Assembly (NCBI RefSeq): GCF_000226095.1
Contig: NC_016473.1
Coordinates: 5,332,001-5,396,000, forward strand
Length of the DNA stretch: 64,000 nucleotides
Reading direction: 5' to 3'
Source: Thermothelomyces thermophilus ATCC 42464
Taxonomy: Eukaryota; Ascomycota; Sordariomycetes; Sordariales; Chaetomiaceae
Numbering within the stretch: the first letter of the stretch is position 1; each line of letters begins with the position of its first letter. The notes beneath the pieces were generated by a model, which did not search any database, was not told where the DNA came from, and saw only the letters and a program-made list of their open reading frames with translations. A program made the translations under genes and the position numbers. This document shows, piece by piece, positions 59,655-64,000 of this stretch.

Positions 59655-62058
59655 CTAATAATCTGTAGCCTTCTTACCTGGTGGTGCCTTGAAAGACGCG
59701 GCAGGCAACACTTCGCAGGTCTGTGGCGCACCAGCACCAGGCTGTGGTGATGCCCCGGAACCGGTCGTCGACTTGCTCGCGGTGTCCTCGGCTGGTGGGG
59801 ATGGGGGTGATGAGGGCTTGGAGGGTGTTGTTGCGCCCGCAACATCCGGCTCCGGCTCCGGACCGTCCACAGACATTGGACCTGCGAGCATGACTCGTGC
59901 CTTCAGCCAGACCAAAGCCATGCCATCATCGCCTCTGCCGACGCTGTTGAGCGGGAGGCTGATGTTCTCAGCCAGAACTGCGGGCTGTACGGCCATGACC
60001 ATAAGCTGTTCGGTCTGGCCGTCTTGCGGCGGTTTCTCCCTGCCAGCTTGTTGTGCGCGGTGCCTGCGAGATTCGACTTCGACCTGGGCGTGGCAGAGGG
60101 TGACGAGGGACGTTGACGCCTTGATCTCCTTGCTCCCCATGTCCTTCCACCCGTACAGGCGGACGGGTGCCATACGCGTCCACAGCCTGCACGAGAACCT
60201 CAGGGCGTCGTCAATGAGTTCTGTCAACTTGCTCTCCAGCCTCTCTATGCCGCGAGCATCCTGATCCTGGAGCAGAAACCGCGCCGAGCCTCCGAGGAAA
60301 CGCTCCTTCAGCTTCCGCGCGTAGTTTAGGCGTGATTCGACAAACGTCCGGCGGGACTCGTTGTTGCCCGCAGCAGCGACGTCCTTGATGCTGAAGCCGC
60401 CGTCGGCGAACAGGCGCATCATCTGGGCCCGCCAATGGTGGGCCGTCACCCTGGCATCGTCTCTTTGGGCTGTCCGAAACAAAACGTTTGTTAGCCAAGA
60501 TCTCGCGATTGGGAAAAAAAAAAAAGGGGGGGAGGGGGGGGTGAGTGGGTGGTGTGTATTAATGACGCTCGAAGGAGCAGGACTGACCATCAGTAAGCAT
60601 GTGCACGAGTCGCTCCATGTCAGGCTTCAGGGGTAATCCAAGACACGACGCGCTATTACCAAGCGACGGAATCATGGATGTGATCAACGGCGGGGGGAAC
60701 TGTGGGCTCCGTGGGGTTTCGACTGGGCCTGGCCGTTGAGGAGCCACGTCGGCGAAGGTGCTCATGTCCATCCGGAGGCCCGGGAGACTCGGCATCGGCT
60801 TGGGAGGGACTATGCCGGGGCTCTCCAATGTGCCGAGCGATGTCGCGGCGAACACCCACATCGGCGACGCGATGATCTCGGAGCAGATGAAGTGGGCCAG
60901 CATGCCATTGAGGAGAGTCTGCAGGGCCTCTTTACCGCCATCGAGAATTTCCGGCGGAAGGCCGCCCGCATCGGTCATGCGCACGAAGCCCCTGACTTCG
61001 CCGCACAGCTCCTGCATCTGCACCGGATGGAGAACGCGGAGCCGACGGGGGTCCTGGTGCCCGAAGTTGGTCGCCCATTTGTTCCAGGCCGCGTCTTAAC
61101 TCCCGAACCAGGCCGAGATCTCGTCGTTGGACAGCATGTCGGGGAGCTTTTGCGGGTGCCTGCTGACGAGGTCCAACAGCTGCTCGCCCAGCTCCCGCAT
61201 CCGGGACTCGTACTCGACTTCCTTGCGGCGGATGCCTTCGGCCCATTGCCGTGCTCGGCGCTCGTGGTGCTGCTTTATGGCCGCAAGCTTGCGCGTCAGG
61301 TCTTGGTTCTCGGCCAACAGCTCGCGCTCGGTGCGTTGCAGCGCTGCGATGCGTTGGTACAGGCTCCGGTTCTCCCGCACCAGGTCGTCTTCCGAATTCT
61401 GGGCCGCCTGCTGGGCCATGGACTGGAGGAACAGGTTGATGCGCTCGTCTGCCAGGCGGCGCTCGCTTTCCGCGTTGGCTTTTGTGTCCCTCGCGCTGTT
61501 CAGTCTGCGCTGGTTGGATTGTGACCTCTCCCTCGGCGCACTCGGCGTGGAAGCGCTCCTGCCCCGACTCTGGTTCCTTTGGTCCCTCCAGGTCCGCCCG
61601 TCGCGGCTCTCGCGGTTGTCTTGTGATCCACGAGCTTTGCTGCTGGAGCGAGATTCTGAAAGGGCAGCAACTTGGGATTGTCTGAAGGACCAGTGAACAT
61701 GCTCGACGAGCTGAGCTGCCGACGGTACGCTGCCCCGTCCCAGGTCCCCGAACTCGACAATCGTGGAACTGGGAGTGTCGGGCTCCTCGTCGACCGGCTG
61801 CAAGAGATGGCCCGGGATGGGCGTCAGCGGAGGGCTGTCGGACAAACGATCGGCCTGCTGTCCAGAGAGGAGTCGGCCATTCGCGCTGGATCTTGGGCTG
61901 CTGTGTGCGGGAGTGGCAGCACTGTAATACGAGCTGCTACGCGATGACGCCGAATCCCTCCGCAATACCATGATGCCGTCCTTTCGAGGCTCGGCCGCGG
62001 CGAGGGCGAGGGAGGGCAACCCACCGCCTGCAGCCGGCACGGGCGCGTCCGATCCCAT
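59655..62058 (-). CDS. Coiled-coil hypothetical protein, split by an in-frame TAA
   Basis: The first part, 61096-62058, codes 320 residues. It has a Ser-rich N-terminus (RRDSASSRSSSYYSAA), then a helix LVEHVHWSFRQSQVAAL and a coiled coil (about 215-300) ending NDEISAWFGS before TAA at 61096-61098. The same frame continues without another stop: AAWNKWATNFGHQDP, RLRVLHPVQMQELCGEVRGF and so on to a donor at 60588. A 118-nt intron with good ends (60470-60587) leads to the last exon 59655-60469 (AQRDDARVTAHHWRAQMM, ELIDDALRFSCRLWTRMAP). Composition and phase on both sides say one gene of about 745 codons. No GT/AG pair near the stop removes it in frame. Either the gene was recently inactivated, the base is an error, or only the 320-residue form is made. 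Family unknown. Confidence 0.7.
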
Positions 62059-63612
62059 TTTTGAGACCAACGTAGAAGTCGTTGTGAGAATCATAAGAGA
62101 AAAAAAAGGATTTCTCGAAGGACAAGATTTTGGTTTGGATGTAGTCGTCGCCGAATCCAATAATTAATCACTTCTTCCCATCAGACGGAAAACGTGCCCT
62201 CTTGACAACCCAGGAGACAAAACATAAAGGGGGATGAGGAGAGACTAAAATGTGCAAAGGTCAGGCGGGATGGCAAACATATGTACATACAACAGCAGCC
62301 CGCTGGACCCCTGGTTGGGGGGAAGGAAGTCTTGCGCGCAACTGGCATGCGGGACTCCTGCAGACCTGCCCGTCCAGGTCTTGTTGAAGACGCAATTGAT
62401 GAGGACTCAGCCGAGCGGACGTTCCCGTCGTTGGTTACAAAGAATTAAATTTCACTGGTCCAGCTCGGCCAACAGGTCAAGGAAGCGGCAAGAAAAACGT
62501 ACCTACGTTCTGTACAGTACGAGACTGTGCCCTCGAGAGCTGACCACAGTTGAAATATGCGGCCTGTCCACCTATTGGGGCAGCCCTCGCAGGAAGGGAT
62601 CGGGAAAGGGTTGCATCAAAGAACTTCTCGGACGGTGACCTTTAGAACAGATAGAGACGTGATACCTCAACTCGATGTGTGGATGAACGCTCAGACTAGT
62701 TATAGATGCGTAACTTTCGTAATGTTCTTTTACAAACCCTCCATTCAAGATTAGGGAGTCTGCCCCTGTTTGCATTTGCGGGCGGTGTGTTTGTCGAATG
62801 CATGATGTTTTGCCCTCCCACTCTCTTCCCCGCCGAGTAGCCAGCCGCCTTGCTGACCCTGTGCCGTTGCGCCATCACAATGCAGCGGGCCAGTCCAGAG
62901 CGGCAACATGGAGGCCAAGCATTAACAAGGCTTATTTGCCAGTGCACCCCATTCGCCGGCATGAGAGCGGCTGCCCAAACGGGTAACATTACTGTGTAAT
63001 TAGTAGAGAGCGCCCTAGGCGCCGCACTTTGCCATGTACAAATTCCTGGGGAACACAAAGATGTTGACACACTGGCAGACATTCAGCGCGTAACTTAGCT
63101 GGTCCTGTACCCGAAAGCCAGGTGGCAGTGATATGCTCTTCGCATCGTTTCCGCCTCTTGATTGCTTTGCTAATTATCGTGTGTAGTTCGCACGCCACAC
63201 TGTCCTCAATGCGTCCTCTCCTAGAGAGAGATGGTGTGATAAACGTCCATCAGCCAATGAGACCGGGGTGAGCACGGCGGTAAGTTACACTGAGGGGTTG
63301 GAGGGCGCTTAGCCGGCTTGCCCGTGTCCGAGTGGCTGCCGCCTTCGAGTTGGACAGCAGGTAATTAGCGGCGTGATTACGGCCTGACGAGCTTTCTCCC
63401 ACTCGACGAAAAGAAAAGAAAAAAGAAAATGAAAATCGAACAAAAAGCAAAGCTTCTGATAGCAAATTACCTAGGTGGCCATGGGCTCTTCTCCGGAGGG
63501 ACTCCCGCCCCTGATTGCCTGCAACCCCAATAAGGGAATTGTCTCCAGAGGAGTTAGTAGAGTAATTAATTACAGCCCTGCCATCTATCTGATAATTAGT
63601 CTTATGAAAGAC
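62059..63612. other. Intergenic, no gene seen
   Basis: 1.55 kb. Short frames only. AT-richer at 63540-63620, near the 3' side of the partial hydrolase gene. Confidence 0.5.
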
Positions 63613-64000
63613 TTATATACATACATGGCCATTGCCTTCGGTCTTGTCACGACTGACGCGCAACCACCTGTCAAAAAAGCGGAAGGTCTTGTGGGAGAGC
63701 AACCCCCAAGCTCCCACCTTGGCCGTCATCCCCCCGTTGCCGATCTCCTCCGGGATCCAGACCTCTTTTTGGCTCTCGGACACGCCGGAGAGGGCGTTGT
63801 AGATGGCTATCGTGCTCTCGCCCGCCGAGGCGTAGACGGACCTGGACGCGCCCGTCAGCAGGACCGGGCAGCGGATCCGGTCGACGATGGGTCCCTTGCC
63901 GTCGGGGGCGACGTCGAGGTCGAAGTCCCGGAAGCGCCGCAGCGTGCCGGCGGGCGTGGCGGTCCCCATCATGGCCATGCCGAGCTGGAACTCCCACCGG
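63613..64000 (-). CDS. Alpha/beta hydrolase, C-terminal part (runs off window)
   Basis: The minus-strand frame is open to the window edge, beginning RWEFQLGMAMMGTATPAG, so the gene starts beyond 64000. About 128 codons are visible. IRCPVLLTGASRSVYAS is the strand and turn that carries the acid residue region in alpha/beta hydrolases such as dienelactone-hydrolase or pseudooxynicotine-hydrolase relatives. KVGAWGLLSHKTFRFFDRWL holds the expected late His (LLSH) near the C-terminal helix. The nucleophile elbow (GxSxG) lies outside the window, so the subfamily cannot be named. The tail after DRWL looks unconserved, and a missed intron there is possible. Confidence 0.65.
   Translation of the reverse strand, partial: RWEFQLGMAMMGTATPAGTLRRFRDFDLDVAPDGKGPIVDRIRCPVLLTGASRSVYASAGESTIAIYNALSGVSESQKEVWIPEEIGNGGMTAKVGAWGLLSHKTFRFFDRWLRVSRDKTEGNGHVCI

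Overview
The window looks like nuclear DNA of a filamentous ascomycete, most likely a sordariomycete and plausibly Chaetomiaceae. It is GC-rich, its genes carry short GT-AG introns (mostly 57-245 nt), and it encodes a GH6 cellulase, an expanded-family fungal kinase and a Zn2Cys6 regulator. It also holds the Arp2, Arf6, Ssn3, Rpa43, Cyp6, Efm3, Sgf29 and eS24 genes expected of an ascomycete chromosome arm. Exon junctions below were read by eye from splice consensus plus protein continuity; no transcript data were available.

Layout. 0-6.3 kb: a kinase-like gene with odd catalytic motifs, a small Cys protein, an unknown proline-rich protein, tRNA-Ser(AGA) and a broken single-membrane-span protein gene. 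7.0-15.7 kb: a divergent Spt3-like SAGA subunit, a Thr-rich secreted protein, a decayed fatty-acid-transporter fragment, phosphomannose isomerase and SAGA subunit Sgf29. 16.5-27 kb: Arf6, Mediator kinase Ssn3/Cdk8, Arp2, a Dcg1-type racemase, a sugar-porter MFS protein and an NmrA-type reductase. 27.8-36.7 kb: RNA polymerase I subunit Rpa43, two conserved-looking unknowns and the cyclophilin-RRM protein Cyp6. 36.7-43 kb: 6.4 kb with no credible gene, leading to a Zn2Cys6 regulator. 46.3-64 kb: eEF2 methyltransferase Efm3, ribosomal protein eS24, a 1473-residue coilin-like protein, GTP cyclohydrolase II, a GH6 cellulase, a coiled-coil gene split by an in-frame stop, and a partial alpha/beta hydrolase.

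Most genes are unrelated housekeeping functions. Possible functional links are weak: two SAGA components (Spt3-like, Sgf29) and the Mediator kinase lie within 14 kb, and the racemase, MFS and NmrA genes are packed together with a 93-bp convergent gap. No virus-like element, CRISPR or intact transposon was recognised. The points most worth checking are the divergent Spt3 paralog, the in-frame TAA in the 59.7-62.1 kb gene, the CAA-to-TAA-riddled pseudogene, the 52-T intron tract in cyp6, the recurring TACGGAGTA motif in intergenic DNA, and the 22-bp hairpin at 234-284.
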